From RGIG8775 sp045128735 (GTDB taxonomy: Bacteria > Bacillota > Clostridia > Oscillospirales > CAG-272): 64,000 bases of DNA. Numbering within the stretch: the first letter of the stretch is position 1; each line of letters opens with the position of its first letter. Made by a program: the position numbers and the translations under genes. The stretch is taken from assembly GCA_045128735.1 (NCBI GenBank), contig JBGVRT010000052.1, forward strand, positions 135,879 to 199,878, given 5' to 3'. Positions 1-7,297 of the stretch are shown here, piece by piece. Under the pieces are notes generated by a model. It was not told where the DNA came from and did not search any database. It saw nothing but the letters and a program-made list of their open reading frames with translations.

Positions 1-1
1 T

Positions 2-436
2 ACCCCTGCGGGAGTTATGGCTCTTATTGAAAGAAGCGGCATTGACGTATGCGGTAAAAAATGTGTTGTTATTGGTCGCTCCAATATAGTCGGTAAGCCT
101 ATGGCAATGCTTCTACTTCACTCTCACGGCACTGTAACAATATGCCACAGCAGAACGAAGGACCTCGCAGCTATATGTAAGGAGGCAGATATTCTCGTTG
201 CGGCTATCGGTAAGGCAGATTTTGTTGGTGCTGATATGATAAAGGAGGGCGCGGTGGTTATCGACGTCGGAATGAACCGCAAGGCAGACGGAAAGCTTAC
301 AGGTGACGTTAACTTTGCCGAGGCTGAGCCTCTTGCTTCTTATATCACTCCCGTTCCCGGCGGTGTAGGTCCTATGACCATTACAATGCTTATGCAGAAC
401 ACTCTTACCGCGGCAAAGAATAAGGCGGCAAAGTAA
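2..436 (+). CDS. folD: FolD, C-terminal part (methylenetetrahydrofolate dehydrogenase/cyclohydrolase)
   Basis: This is the last 144 codons of a gene cut by the window edge; the frame is open from base 2. It begins in the FolD signature TPAGVMALIE and continues with VVIGRSNIVGKPMAMLL, the dinucleotide-binding segment, and TPVPGGVGPMT near the end. FolD interconverts 5,10-methylene-, 5,10-methenyl- and 10-formyl-tetrahydrofolate in the cytoplasm. The N-terminal catalytic part lies outside the window. The next gene starts two bases after the TAA stop, so the two are probably co-transcribed although functionally unrelated. Confidence 0.96.
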   Translation, partial: TPAGVMALIERSGIDVCGKKCVVIGRSNIVGKPMAMLLLHSHGTVTICHSRTKDLAAICKEADILVAAIGKADFVGADMIKEGAVVIDVGMNRKADGKLTGDVNFAEAEPLASYITPVPGGVGPMTITMLMQNTLTAAKNKAAK

Positions 437-437
437 T

Positions 438-1142
438 ATGTTCAAAATAAAATTAGCGGGAATAAACGTTCTTGTTCACAACAAGTACGGCTATACCGAG
501 CTTCTGTGTCGCGATTATGTGACCGACGAGGAGCATACCGATTTTGAAGTTGCTGCAATCGAAAGCGATATTGTCAATGAGATAAAAAGCGCCGATATTC
601 CGATAACCGCAGACTATGCCGAGTCGGTTTGTCTACACAGAGAGATAGCCGAAAGACTTGCAGAATACGATGCTTTTGTGCTTCATTCGGCACTTATTGA
701 GTGTGATGGAAAGGGAATTGCCTTTACCGCGAGAAGCGGCGTGGGGAAATCAACGCATATCGCACTTTGGAAAAAGGTGTATGGTAAAAGTGTCAGAATC
801 GTAAACGGTGATAAACCGATAGTAAGATTTTCAGACGGCGTAGCCTATGGCTTTGGAACACCGTGGTGCGGAAAAGAAAACGCAGGCGAAAATATTTACT
901 GCAAATTTGAGGCACTTTGCTTTCTCGAACGCGGAAAGGAAAATGTTATCTTTCCATTGGCGGCAGAGCTTGGAGCGATATCGCTGTTAAGTCAGATCTA
1001 TATACCGAAGGATTCCGAAAACGCCGCTAAAACACTTGAGCTTGCAGACAGATTTGCACAAAACGTTTCGTTCTACAAACTCGCCTGCAATACCGACGAC
1101 GAGGCGGCTCGGATCTCACACAACGCAATTATGAAAGGTTGA
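438..1142 (+). CDS. HprK-like P-loop kinase family protein
   Basis: This 234-residue protein has a P-loop, SGVGKSTH, at about residues 99-106, followed by an HPr-kinase-like segment with NGDKP and GTPWCGKENAG. The N-terminal 80 residues do not resemble HprK, and no HPr substrate gene is nearby. Proteins of this kind are often encoded beside PqqD-like proteins in peptide-modification clusters, and a PqqD-like gene follows immediately (TGA then ATG with no gap). The likely role is ATP-dependent phosphorylation of a small protein or peptide. The substrate is unknown. Confidence 0.72.
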   Translation: MFKIKLAGINVLVHNKYGYTELLCRDYVTDEEHTDFEVAAIESDIVNEIKSADIPITADYAESVCLHREIAERLAEYDAFVLHSALIECDGKGIAFTARSGVGKSTHIALWKKVYGKSVRIVNGDKPIVRFSDGVAYGFGTPWCGKENAGENIYCKFEALCFLERGKENVIFPLAAELGAISLLSQIYIPKDSENAAKTLELADRFAQNVSFYKLACNTDDEAARISHNAIMKG

Positions 1143-1415
1143 ATGGTTATGAAAATAAAAAACGGATTTATTTCAAGACAGGTGGCAGGAAGCAACGTAG
1201 TTGTCGCCACCGGCGAGCAAAGCAAGAATTTTAACGGAATAATTAAGCTCAACGACAGCGGAAAGCTTCTTTGGGATAAGCTTTTTTCGGGCGCAACTCA
1301 AGATGAACTTATTGCGGCTTTGCTGGATGAATATGAAATCGACCGCGCAACCGCTGAGGCTGACGTAGAGAAATTTATAGGAGAACTTCGCAATGCAGGG
1401 GCTGTCGAGGACTGA
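1143..1415 (+). CDS. PqqD-like peptide-binding protein
   Basis: This 90-residue protein has the PqqD layout: a short beta N-terminus, the GIIKLNDSGKLLWDKL segment and a helical C-terminus ending in an aspartate-rich tail. PqqD domains bind leader peptides and present them to modifying enzymes. The gene abuts the HprK-like gene upstream and overlaps the peptidase gene downstream by 23 bases. No radical SAM enzyme or precursor peptide is visible in the window. ATG at 1149 is a possible alternative start. Confidence 0.75.
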   Translation: MVMKIKNGFISRQVAGSNVVVATGEQSKNFNGIIKLNDSGKLLWDKLFSGATQDELIAALLDEYEIDRATAEADVEKFIGELRNAGAVED

Positions 1416-1875
1416 GTTTGACCTTGCGGAATATGCTCCGATTATTTCCGAGGTGATTGAAAGCGGCGGAGAATTCAGACTTTTTCCGCGTGGAACAAGT
1501 ATGCTTCCGCTTATCAGACAAGGGGTTGACTCGGTGATACTTGTCAAGCCCGATGAGAAGCTCAAAAAGCGCGAAATAATCTTTTACAGACGTGATAACG
1601 GGCAGTTTGTGTTGCACCGTATACTTAAGGTGTCAAAGGACGGTACCTATATTTTGTGCGGAGATAACCAGACCGTGCTTGAAAAACAGGTAAAGAATGA
1701 TTCTGTAATAGCATCTGTTTCCGCCGTGTACAGAGGTGAAAAGCGCGTTGACGCAACAGCTTTTTCGTTTCGCGTATATCAATTCTTTTGGTGCGTTATG
1801 CCTATAAGAAAAATCATCTTTTTGGCAAGGCGTATTTTGTCAAAGATAAAGCAAATATTCAAAGGGCAGGCGTAA
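1393..1875 (+). CDS. S26/S24-type signal peptidase-like protein
   Basis: The 160-residue product has the serine nucleophile motif GTSMLP at about residue 35 and a basic segment KKREIIFYRR that would supply the catalytic lysine. FVLHRIL and CGDNQ further on are typical of type I signal peptidases and LexA-like folds. A C-terminal hydrophobic stretch (VYQFFWCVMPIRKIIFLA) could anchor it to the membrane. AGGAG nine bases upstream supports the ATG at 1393, inside the end of the PqqD-like gene. It may cleave a leader peptide handled by the two upstream proteins; that is inference. Confidence 0.75.
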   Translation: MQGLSRTEFDLAEYAPIISEVIESGGEFRLFPRGTSMLPLIRQGVDSVILVKPDEKLKKREIIFYRRDNGQFVLHRILKVSKDGTYILCGDNQTVLEKQVKNDSVIASVSAVYRGEKRVDATAFSFRVYQFFWCVMPIRKIIFLARRILSKIKQIFKGQA

Positions 1876-1888
1876 GTCTGCCTTTTTT
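1864..1888 (+). terminator. Rho-independent terminator after the S26 peptidase gene
   Basis: GGCAG pairs with CTGCC around an eight-base loop that contains the stop codon, and six T residues follow. It ends the folD-kinase-PqqD-peptidase unit. Confidence 0.8.
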
Positions 1889-1928
1889 ACCGCTTGCCTT
1901 TTGTAATTAACCGAACGCCGAAAACCTA

Positions 1929-1956
1929 TTGAAATATTTTTTTGATTATGTATAAT
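1929..1956 (+). promoter_or_regulatory. Sigma-70-type promoter for the LytTR gene
   Basis: TTGAAA at 1929-1934 and TATAAT at 1951-1956 are separated by 16 bases. The start codon of the LytTR gene lies 23 bases downstream, with GGAGG in between. Confidence 0.75.
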
Positions 1957-1978
1957 GAGCTTGTAAGGAGGTGAATTC

Positions 1979-2410
1979 ATGAAGTGCAAAACTGTAGTTG
2001 ACAAAATAAGAGAGGAAGAAGTTGTAATCTACGTCCATCAAAGCTCACAGCTCTCGGCTGACATAGAAAATTACGTCCGTGCGCGAAGTGAGGAGCTGTT
2101 TGGCTTCGACGACAAAAACGCGGTAAAGCTTAACCGTTCGGAGATTTTCTGCTTTACCGTGGAAAACGACAGAGTTTACGCCTACACCGAAAAAGAACGT
2201 TTTTTGATAAAAAGGCGGCTCTATGAGGTTGAGGAAACACTTGACGGTGGATTTGTGAAAATCAATCAATCCTGCATTGTCAACGTTGAGAAAATTATGC
2301 GGTTTGATGCCTCGTTTTCGGGCACGCTGTCTGTCACACTAAAAAACGGATATAAGGATTACGTGTCAAGACGGCAAATTAAAAAAGTAAAAGAAAGGAT
2401 AGGAATATGA
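1979..2410 (+). CDS. LytTR-domain DNA-binding regulator
   Basis: This 143-residue protein has a LytTR DNA-binding domain over roughly residues 45-140 (FLIKRRLYEVEE, FVKINQSCIVNVEKI, and the C-terminal YVSRRQIKKVKE helix). It has no receiver domain, so it is a stand-alone regulator. AAGGAGG lies just before ATG 1979. The stop overlaps the start of the DUF3021-type membrane gene (ATGA). LytTR-DUF3021 pairs are a recurrent two-gene unit in Firmicutes, in which the membrane protein is thought to control the regulator. Confidence 0.9.
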   Translation: MKCKTVVDKIREEEVVIYVHQSSQLSADIENYVRARSEELFGFDDKNAVKLNRSEIFCFTVENDRVYAYTEKERFLIKRRLYEVEETLDGGFVKINQSCIVNVEKIMRFDASFSGTLSVTLKNGYKDYVSRRQIKKVKERIGI

Positions 2411-2823
2411 ATAAGTATTTGAAGGAATTTTTACATCGAGGACTTATGTTTGGCGGATTCGGACCGATAATTGCGGGAATAATTTATTTTATTCACGACG
2501 GCTTTATAGGTGATATCGCTATTGACGGCACAGTCAGCTTTATTGCAATAATATCAACTTATCTGCTTGCCTTTGTTCACGCAGGGGCAAGTGTGTTCAA
2601 TCAGATTGAGAATTGGTCAATTCCAAAATCTTTGTTTGCGCATCTGTCAACTCTGTATCTCGCATATCTGGCGTGCTATCTCTTTAATTCGTGGATACCC
2701 TTTAAGATTGAGGTAGTGCTGATTTTCACGCTCTGCTTTGTTGTTGCTTATCTTGTGATATGGCTTGCGGTGTATTTTATTGTCAAAGCAGTAGAAAAAA
2801 AGCTTAATTCGCGCCTCTTGTAG
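2407..2823 (+). CDS. DUF3021-type four-helix membrane protein
   Basis: The 138-residue product has about four hydrophobic segments (near residues 13-30, 37-57, 74-92 and 101-128) and a short lysine-rich tail. Its size, topology and four-base overlap with a LytTR gene match the DUF3021 family. It probably transmits a membrane signal to the LytTR regulator. The ligand cannot be inferred. Confidence 0.82.
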   Translation: MNKYLKEFLHRGLMFGGFGPIIAGIIYFIHDGFIGDIAIDGTVSFIAIISTYLLAFVHAGASVFNQIENWSIPKSLFAHLSTLYLAYLACYLFNSWIPFKIEVVLIFTLCFVVAYLVIWLAVYFIVKAVEKKLNSRLL

Positions 2824-2824
2824 A

Positions 2825-2853
2825 TTGACAAAAGCTTTGGTGTGTGATATAAT
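2825..2853 (+). promoter_or_regulatory. Consensus promoter for the histidine phosphatase gene
   Basis: TTGACA at 2825-2830 and TATAAT at 2848-2853 with a 17-base spacer form a perfect consensus. It starts directly after the stop of the DUF3021-type gene. Confidence 0.85.
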
Positions 2854-2883
2854 TTGTTTGATAAACCACACGGAGGGCAAAAA

Positions 2884-3600
2884 ATGCTGTTTTTCTACGT
2901 TCGTCACGGAGACCCCATATATAATCCCGACCAGCTTACACCTCTTGGCGAGAGACAAGCCGAGGCGGTTGCTAAAAGACTTGCACTTTACGGAATAGAT
3001 AAGATCTACTCTTCAACCTCAAATCGCGCTATTCAAACTGCACAGCCAACCGCAGAGATACTCAAAAAGGATATCGAACAGTTGGATTTTGCAAAAGAAG
3101 GATACGCGTGGCGAGAGTTTACCGCAAAGGATAGTGCGGATCGCCAGAAGTGGCTTTTCCAGGACGATATAATAAGACCGTTGCTTCTTGACAAAAAAAT
3201 GCGTGACCTCGGTGATAAATGGTATGAGCATCCTTCGCTTGCCGACAGTAAGTGTAAAGAGGGAATTGAAAGAATAACCGCCGCTTCTGACGAGCTTTTC
3301 AGAAATCTCGGATATGAGCATATCGTGGGAACGGGTAAATATAAGGTCATAAACGATAATAACGAGCGAGTTGCACTTTTTGCGCATCAAGGCTTTGGTC
3401 TTGCCTTTTTCAGTTGCTTCCTCGACATACCTTACCCTCAATTTGCAATGCACTTTGATATGGGGCACACGGGAATGACCGTGGTTGAGTTCAAAAACGA
3501 AAACGGCTATGCGTATCCCAAGATACTTACCCTCGCCAACGACTCGCATCTCTACAGAGAAGGTTTGCCCACAAAATATCACAACGAAATATATTTCTAA
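2884..3600 (+). CDS. Histidine phosphatase family protein (phosphoglycerate mutase-like)
   Basis: ATG 2884 is chosen because GGAGGGC lies just upstream and the protein then opens with FFYVRHGDP, the RHG phosphohistidine motif, at residues 3-11. Later motifs are SSTSNRAIQTAQPTA and FAHQGFG, the usual second histidine region. The 238-residue length is longer than a minimal phosphatase. The protein may act on a small phosphorylated metabolite; the substrate is not predictable. It converges with the GH51 gene across a palindromic element. Confidence 0.85.
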   Translation: MLFFYVRHGDPIYNPDQLTPLGERQAEAVAKRLALYGIDKIYSSTSNRAIQTAQPTAEILKKDIEQLDFAKEGYAWREFTAKDSADRQKWLFQDDIIRPLLLDKKMRDLGDKWYEHPSLADSKCKEGIERITAASDELFRNLGYEHIVGTGKYKVINDNNERVALFAHQGFGLAFFSCFLDIPYPQFAMHFDMGHTGMTVVEFKNENGYAYPKILTLANDSHLYREGLPTKYHNEIYF

Positions 3601-3749
3601 AAAGGGGCTGTCTCAAGTTTGGGAATGATTTCCATTTAATTGACAACCTATACAAAAACACTTGCTTACCGATGGGGGTTCGCAAGTGTTTTTTGTTTAA
3701 TTATCACAACAGAATTTCATAAAAAATCAATTTGAGACAGCCCCTTTTT
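3599..3749. repeat. Nested inverted repeat of 151 bp (MITE-like or bidirectional terminator)
   Basis: Perfect 18-base arms lie at 3599-3616 and 3732-3749, with core GGGGCTGTCTCAA. A second hairpin sits inside, with 12-base arms at 3654-3665 and 3682-3693 followed by a run of T. The element fills the space between two convergent genes. The terminal motif resembles insertion-sequence ends seen in Firmicutes, so a small non-autonomous element that also terminates both transcripts is plausible. No target-site duplication was identified. Confidence 0.65.
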
Positions 3750-3761
3750 TATAATCGCCCC

Positions 3762-5207
3762 TTATTTTAACGAAATTTCAATAGCCGCAATTCCCGCCTT
3801 GGGGAGCATGAACGGTTTTTTTGTTTCAATTACAAACGAGGTAGGGGTAACCTCGTCGGGAGCTTCAAAGCTGTTATGGGCATGCATATCCTTGTGCGCA
3901 AGAAGCGTTACCTTGCCTTTTGCACCGAGGGCAACACTTACTCCTTCAAGTGAAAGCTCAACGTCCTCGGTACAGGAGAGATTTCCGAGAGTTATAAGCA
4001 AATTGCCGTCCTTGACCGAAGCGGAAACGTTCACCGAGCTTGCAAGCTCACTGTTGTCGGTAACTACCGTTTCAATAGCTTCCGCGCCCTGATGCCCTTT
4101 GTACATATCAAATACATGATACGTGGGTGTCACTATACAGTTATCACCGCTCGCCAGGAAAAGAGCGTGTAGATTGTTGCAAAGCTGTGCCACGTTTGCC
4201 ATGCGTATTTTGTCACAGTGGTTGTTGAATATGTTGAGAGTCAATGCGGAGACCATTGCATCGCGCATAGTGCTTTGCTGTTCGAAAAGGTTGTAGCCCT
4301 TGCTTGGACCAGAGCCGTCGGGATGCCAACATCCCCACTCGTCAACGACGAGCTTAAGCTCATTTTGCTTGCCGTGAGCGCAGATAATGTTCCAATTACG
4401 TAAAATTATTTCCTCCATTTTTTGCGCCTTGACCATCATCGTATCCCATTCTTCTGATGTGAAGCTTAACGGATCGCCCGCTCTGCCGCAATAGTAGTGC
4501 ATTGCAAAGCCTGTGGTGTGGGGAGAAAGATAAGGAACGGTACCGTGAGTCCACTCGTACTTTGCTCCGTCCGTGCCGCAAGCATAAAGCTCGGCTTTGG
4601 GAAAAGCATAGTGCATTATTTCCGCGTAACGGCGACATTCGTCCGCGTAAAAACCGGGACGCATTCTTCCGCCGCCGCCCCAGTTTTCGTTTCCGACTCC
4701 CCAGAAAGGAATGTCAAAAGGTTCTGCGTGACCGTTACTTTCACGCTCAAGCGCAAGTGTCGTGCTGCCTCGAGGGGAGAGACAGTAATCCATCCAATTT
4801 CTTATATGCATGGGCGTCATTGTTGTAAGATTTGCAGCAAAATACGGCTTTGCGCCTACCATTTCGCAAAAATCTATAAATTCGTGAGTTCCTACCGCGT
4901 TGGATTCCTTGCGACCGTCTTTGTAGTCCCACCAATTTATGCGTGTGGGGCGGTTTTCGCCTATGCCGTCGCGCCAGTCGTATATCTCAGCATAGCATCC
5001 GCCCGGCCAACGGAGCACAGGAGGGTTTATAGCCTTGAATTTTTCAATAATATCCTTTCTGAATCCGCGAACGTTTGGAATGCTTGAATCTTTACCGACC
5101 CACAGACCGTCGTAAAATACGCCGCCGATATGCTCGGAAAAATGACCGTATATCTCGGGAGCAATAGTGCCTTTTTTCTTGGGGAAAATTAAATAAATTT
5201 TTTTCAT
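3762..5207 (-). CDS. Alpha-L-arabinofuranosidase, GH51 family
   Basis: This 481-residue enzyme matches intracellular GH51 arabinofuranosidases. It has APEIYGHFSEHIGG at the N-terminus, RWPGGC, the acid/base glutamate in FWGVGNENWGG and the nucleophile glutamate in VVDEWG, then a C-terminal beta domain. It releases L-arabinose from arabinan or arabinoxylan oligomers. ATG 5207 is preferred over 5228 because AGGAAAGG lies upstream of it. No signal peptide is visible, which fits a cytoplasmic enzyme. It is divergent from an AraC regulator that probably controls it. Confidence 0.94.
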   Translation of the reverse strand: MKKIYLIFPKKKGTIAPEIYGHFSEHIGGVFYDGLWVGKDSSIPNVRGFRKDIIEKFKAINPPVLRWPGGCYAEIYDWRDGIGENRPTRINWWDYKDGRKESNAVGTHEFIDFCEMVGAKPYFAANLTTMTPMHIRNWMDYCLSPRGSTTLALERESNGHAEPFDIPFWGVGNENWGGGGRMRPGFYADECRRYAEIMHYAFPKAELYACGTDGAKYEWTHGTVPYLSPHTTGFAMHYYCGRAGDPLSFTSEEWDTMMVKAQKMEEIILRNWNIICAHGKQNELKLVVDEWGCWHPDGSGPSKGYNLFEQQSTMRDAMVSALTLNIFNNHCDKIRMANVAQLCNNLHALFLASGDNCIVTPTYHVFDMYKGHQGAEAIETVVTDNSELASSVNVSASVKDGNLLITLGNLSCTEDVELSLEGVSVALGAKGKVTLLAHKDMHAHNSFEAPDEVTPTSFVIETKKPFMLPKAGIAAIEISLK

Positions 5208-5237
5208 AATGAAATTCCTTTCCTGCAATATGTTTTC

Positions 5238-5284
5238 ATTATACTATAAAAACTCTTGACAAGTCAAGAAAATTTCGGTATAAT
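5238..5284. promoter_or_regulatory. Back-to-back promoters sharing one palindrome (GH51 / AraC gene)
   Basis: Rightward: TTGACA 5256-5261, 17-base spacer, TATAAT 5279-5284. Leftward: TTGACT 5267-5262, 18-base spacer, TATAAT 5243-5238. The two -35 boxes overlap inside the palindrome CTTGAC-AA-GTCAAG at 5255-5268. A regulator bound there would touch both promoters. Confidence 0.8.
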
Positions 5285-5316
5285 TATAGCCAATAGGTAA
5301 CTTTTTGGGAGGTCGT

Positions 5317-6084
5317 ATGATTTATCAGACACATAATTCGGTGGGGCAAAACTATTTTGAGTGCATCCGTTATACAAATTTTAGTTTTGTTCCGCATATG
5401 CACCGTCACCCCGAGCTTATATGTGTGCGTGAGGGAACCATCGCCGTTGTTACAAACGGAAAACGTGAGATTATTTCTGCTGGTGAATACGGTTGGATTC
5501 CTTCAAATTCAATACATTCCTGTGAAAACGTGGATAATTGCGTGGTTGACGTGTGCATTTATTCCGAGGATTTTGTGCCGACCTTTTCAAAGGAAATACG
5601 TAAGAAATTTCCCGACAGATCGAAGTTTAATTGCCGTTATTCGGTGTCGAAATTTATTAACGACGAGCTTTTTGTTTCGGACAAAGAGGTTGATTTCTTT
5701 ACGCGAAAAGCGGCGCTTTATGCTGTGGCGGGAGAGATATTTGAGCAAATAGAGTTTCAGGATATTTCCGCCAAAAACGAAGCTCTTATCGACGTAATAA
5801 TCCGATACGTTGCAGAAAATTATACCGAAAATATAACGTTGAAGGGAATTGCGGAGGAGCTTGGATACGATGAACGCTATCTTTCGCGTTGCTTCCATAA
5901 TACCGTTCCGATGCACTTTTCGGCGTACGTTAATCTTTTCAGAGTTGACCACGCTATCGCTTTGCTCCAAAACACCGATTTGCTTGTCTCAGAGGTGTCA
6001 ATGGAAAGCGGCTTCCAAAGTATAAGAAGCTTTAACCGCGTTTTTCAGGAGATAACAGGCAAAAGCCCAAAGGATTTTGTTTGA
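5317..6084 (+). CDS. AraC-family transcriptional regulator
   Basis: This 255-residue protein has an N-terminal cupin-type sensor (HMHRHPELICVREGTIAVV, then GEYGWIPSNSIHS) and a C-terminal pair of helix-turn-helix motifs (GIAEELGYDERYLSRCF and VSMESGFQSIRSFNRVFQE). ATG 5317 is chosen for GGGAGG four bases upstream rather than TTG 5305. It is probably an arabinose- or arabino-oligosaccharide-responsive activator of the divergent GH51 gene; the ligand is inferred from context. Confidence 0.92.
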   Translation: MIYQTHNSVGQNYFECIRYTNFSFVPHMHRHPELICVREGTIAVVTNGKREIISAGEYGWIPSNSIHSCENVDNCVVDVCIYSEDFVPTFSKEIRKKFPDRSKFNCRYSVSKFINDELFVSDKEVDFFTRKAALYAVAGEIFEQIEFQDISAKNEALIDVIIRYVAENYTENITLKGIAEELGYDERYLSRCFHNTVPMHFSAYVNLFRVDHAIALLQNTDLLVSEVSMESGFQSIRSFNRVFQEITGKSPKDFV

Positions 6085-6143
6085 TTTGATCATCTTGAAA
6101 GCAACACTGTCAAAAAAAGGCGATAAAAACTTTTATAAATCTA

Positions 6144-6172
6144 TTGCAAAAAACAGGGAAATGGTGTATAAT
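6144..6172 (+). promoter_or_regulatory. ssrA promoter
   Basis: TTGCAA at 6144-6149 and TATAAT at 6167-6172 are spaced by 17 bases, about 24 bases before the 5' end of the tmRNA. Confidence 0.75.
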
Positions 6173-6195
6173 ATATAGCGTTATCCATAAATCAC

Positions 6196-6564
6196 GGGGG
6201 CGTAAAGGTTTCGACGGGGATTTTGAGATATGATAAGCGAGTAGAGCTGAGTAACTCTATAAAGGCTCAAACTTAAAATTAAACGCTAACAATAAAGTAG
6301 CAATGGCTGCCTAACGGCAGTGCCGCGGCTTAATATAGCCGCCCGTTCCCTCGGAGAGTATCGCGGCTTCGAGCTGAGCGTCATTTGAGCGGTGAACGTG
6401 AACCGAGAGTTTGCTTTTGTATCGGTCACGCACTAAAAGGCTACCCAAAGCAGAAGTTTGTCCGTTGACGTCAGCCAAGGGGAATTCTAAATAACGGAAT
6501 ACACTCGTAGAAAGTTGTATTAACGGGTTTTCGGACAGGGGTTCGACTCCCCTCGCCTCCACCA
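6196..6564 (+). ncRNA. ssrA: tmRNA
   Basis: The 5' end GGGGGCGTAAAGG pairs with the 3' end CGCCTCC to form the tRNA-like acceptor stem, and GGTTTCGACGGGG is the conserved 5' block. The T arm GGGGTTCGACTCCCC precedes CGCCTCCACCA. The tag reading frame is GCT AAC AAT AAA GTA GCA ATG GCT GCC TAA, giving ANNKVAMAA. The RNA rescues stalled ribosomes together with SmpB. Its 3' end is the prophage attachment site and the CCA end remains intact, so the gene should still be functional. Confidence 0.97.
6554..6564. other. Left attachment core (attL) in ssrA
   Basis: CGCCTCCACCA forms the last 11 bases of ssrA and is repeated at 52214. Host sequence lies to the left and phage sequence to the right. Flanking bases give a small dyad, CCTCC-ACCATC-GGAGG. 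Confidence 0.75.
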
Positions 6565-6669
6565 TCGGAGGAGTAAACGAACACCCAGCGCTGTATGTTT
6601 GCAGCACCATGTTCGTCCTGCTCCTGCCTCTGTCTGCTGTGAGGTAAAAGACAGCAGAAAAAAGAAAAA

Positions 6670-6710
6670 GCCCACCCGACGGCCTGAGAGGCCGCTGGGT
6701 GGGTTTTGTT
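6670..6710. terminator. Bidirectional terminator at the left prophage end
   Basis: CCCACC and GGTGGG form the base of a long stem that also contains GGCC-TGAGA-GGCC. A run of T follows on the plus strand and a run of A precedes it. It would end the leftward late operon. In the integrated state it also stops ssrA transcription, and in the circular phage it would stop the integrase transcript. Confidence 0.85.
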
Positions 6711-6723
6711 TGTGTGTAGGTAT

Positions 6724-7116
6724 TTACTCGGCTTTCGCCTCTCCGACGCTCTGTGCGTCATTCTGAGCAGCCTGCGCGGGCTTTTCTGCGTATGCTTCGA
6801 GCAGCGCGGGGTTCTTGGCCCATGCTTCCTTAGCTTTTGCCAGCGCTTCCTCTACCCAGCGCACGAGTGTGTCGTTGCTGATGAAGGTCTTGATGATGCC
6901 GGGCAGTTTGGGATAAATCAGATCAATGACTGCTGCCAGCTTCAGAGAGCCGGTACCGGCGCCGAGCTGCGTCTCTGCGTCTGTGACCAGCGCGTAGAGC
7001 ATGTGCATGACGACCGACTTGTTGCCCTTGAAGACGGCGAACACAACGGCCACCACGGCCGCAACGATCAAAAGAATGAAGTCCCAGTTTGCGATGATAA
7101 AGTTCAACACGTTCAT
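6724..7116 (-). CDS. Holin-like phage membrane protein
   Basis: ATG 7116 follows GGAGG and gives 130 residues. One hydrophobic helix covers about residues 13-31 (FILLIVAAVVAVVFAVF), then an amphipathic helical region and an alanine-rich charged tail ending AQNDAQSVGEAKAE. It is the last gene of the lysis module, downstream of the endolysin. The arrangement fits an LLH-type holin, though other small phage membrane proteins look similar. Part of its tail sequence is duplicated at the start of the Gam-like gene at 44.3 kb. Confidence 0.6.
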   Translation of the reverse strand: MNVLNFIIANWDFILLIVAAVVAVVFAVFKGNKSVVMHMLYALVTDAETQLGAGTGSLKLAAVIDLIYPKLPGIIKTFISNDTLVRWVEEALAKAKEAWAKNPALLEAYAEKPAQAAQNDAQSVGEAKAE

Positions 7117-7133
7117 CGTGTTATACCTCCGTA

Positions 7134-7292
7134 TTATGATTTTTTGTTGTGCTCCTCGCACGGGAACGGGCAGCGGGCGCAGTCCGAACGATCGCAGCCG
7201 GCCCCGTCTCCGTTCACGAGGGCGATGATCCAGATGATGGTGCAGCCGAGCCCCAGAAGGAGCCCGGCCACGTTGAGAACATTTTCCACCAT
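7134..7292 (-). CDS. Small membrane protein with a four-cysteine tail
   Basis: ATG 7292 gives 52 residues: one hydrophobic helix (VAGLLLGLGCTIIWIIALV) and a tail with four cysteines, GAGCDRSDCARCPFPC. It begins five bases after the endolysin stop, with AAGG inside the end of the endolysin gene as a possible ribosome site. The topology fits a small holin or lysis accessory, but no family is recognised. The cysteines could bind a metal or form disulfides. Confidence 0.55.
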   Translation of the reverse strand: MVENVLNVAGLLLGLGCTIIWIIALVNGDGAGCDRSDCARCPFPCEEHNKKS

Positions 7293-7297
7293 GGCGA

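Noticed and set aside
6311..6761. Small minus-strand frames across tmRNA and attL
   Set aside because: They lie over a structured RNA and a terminator and have no coding features.
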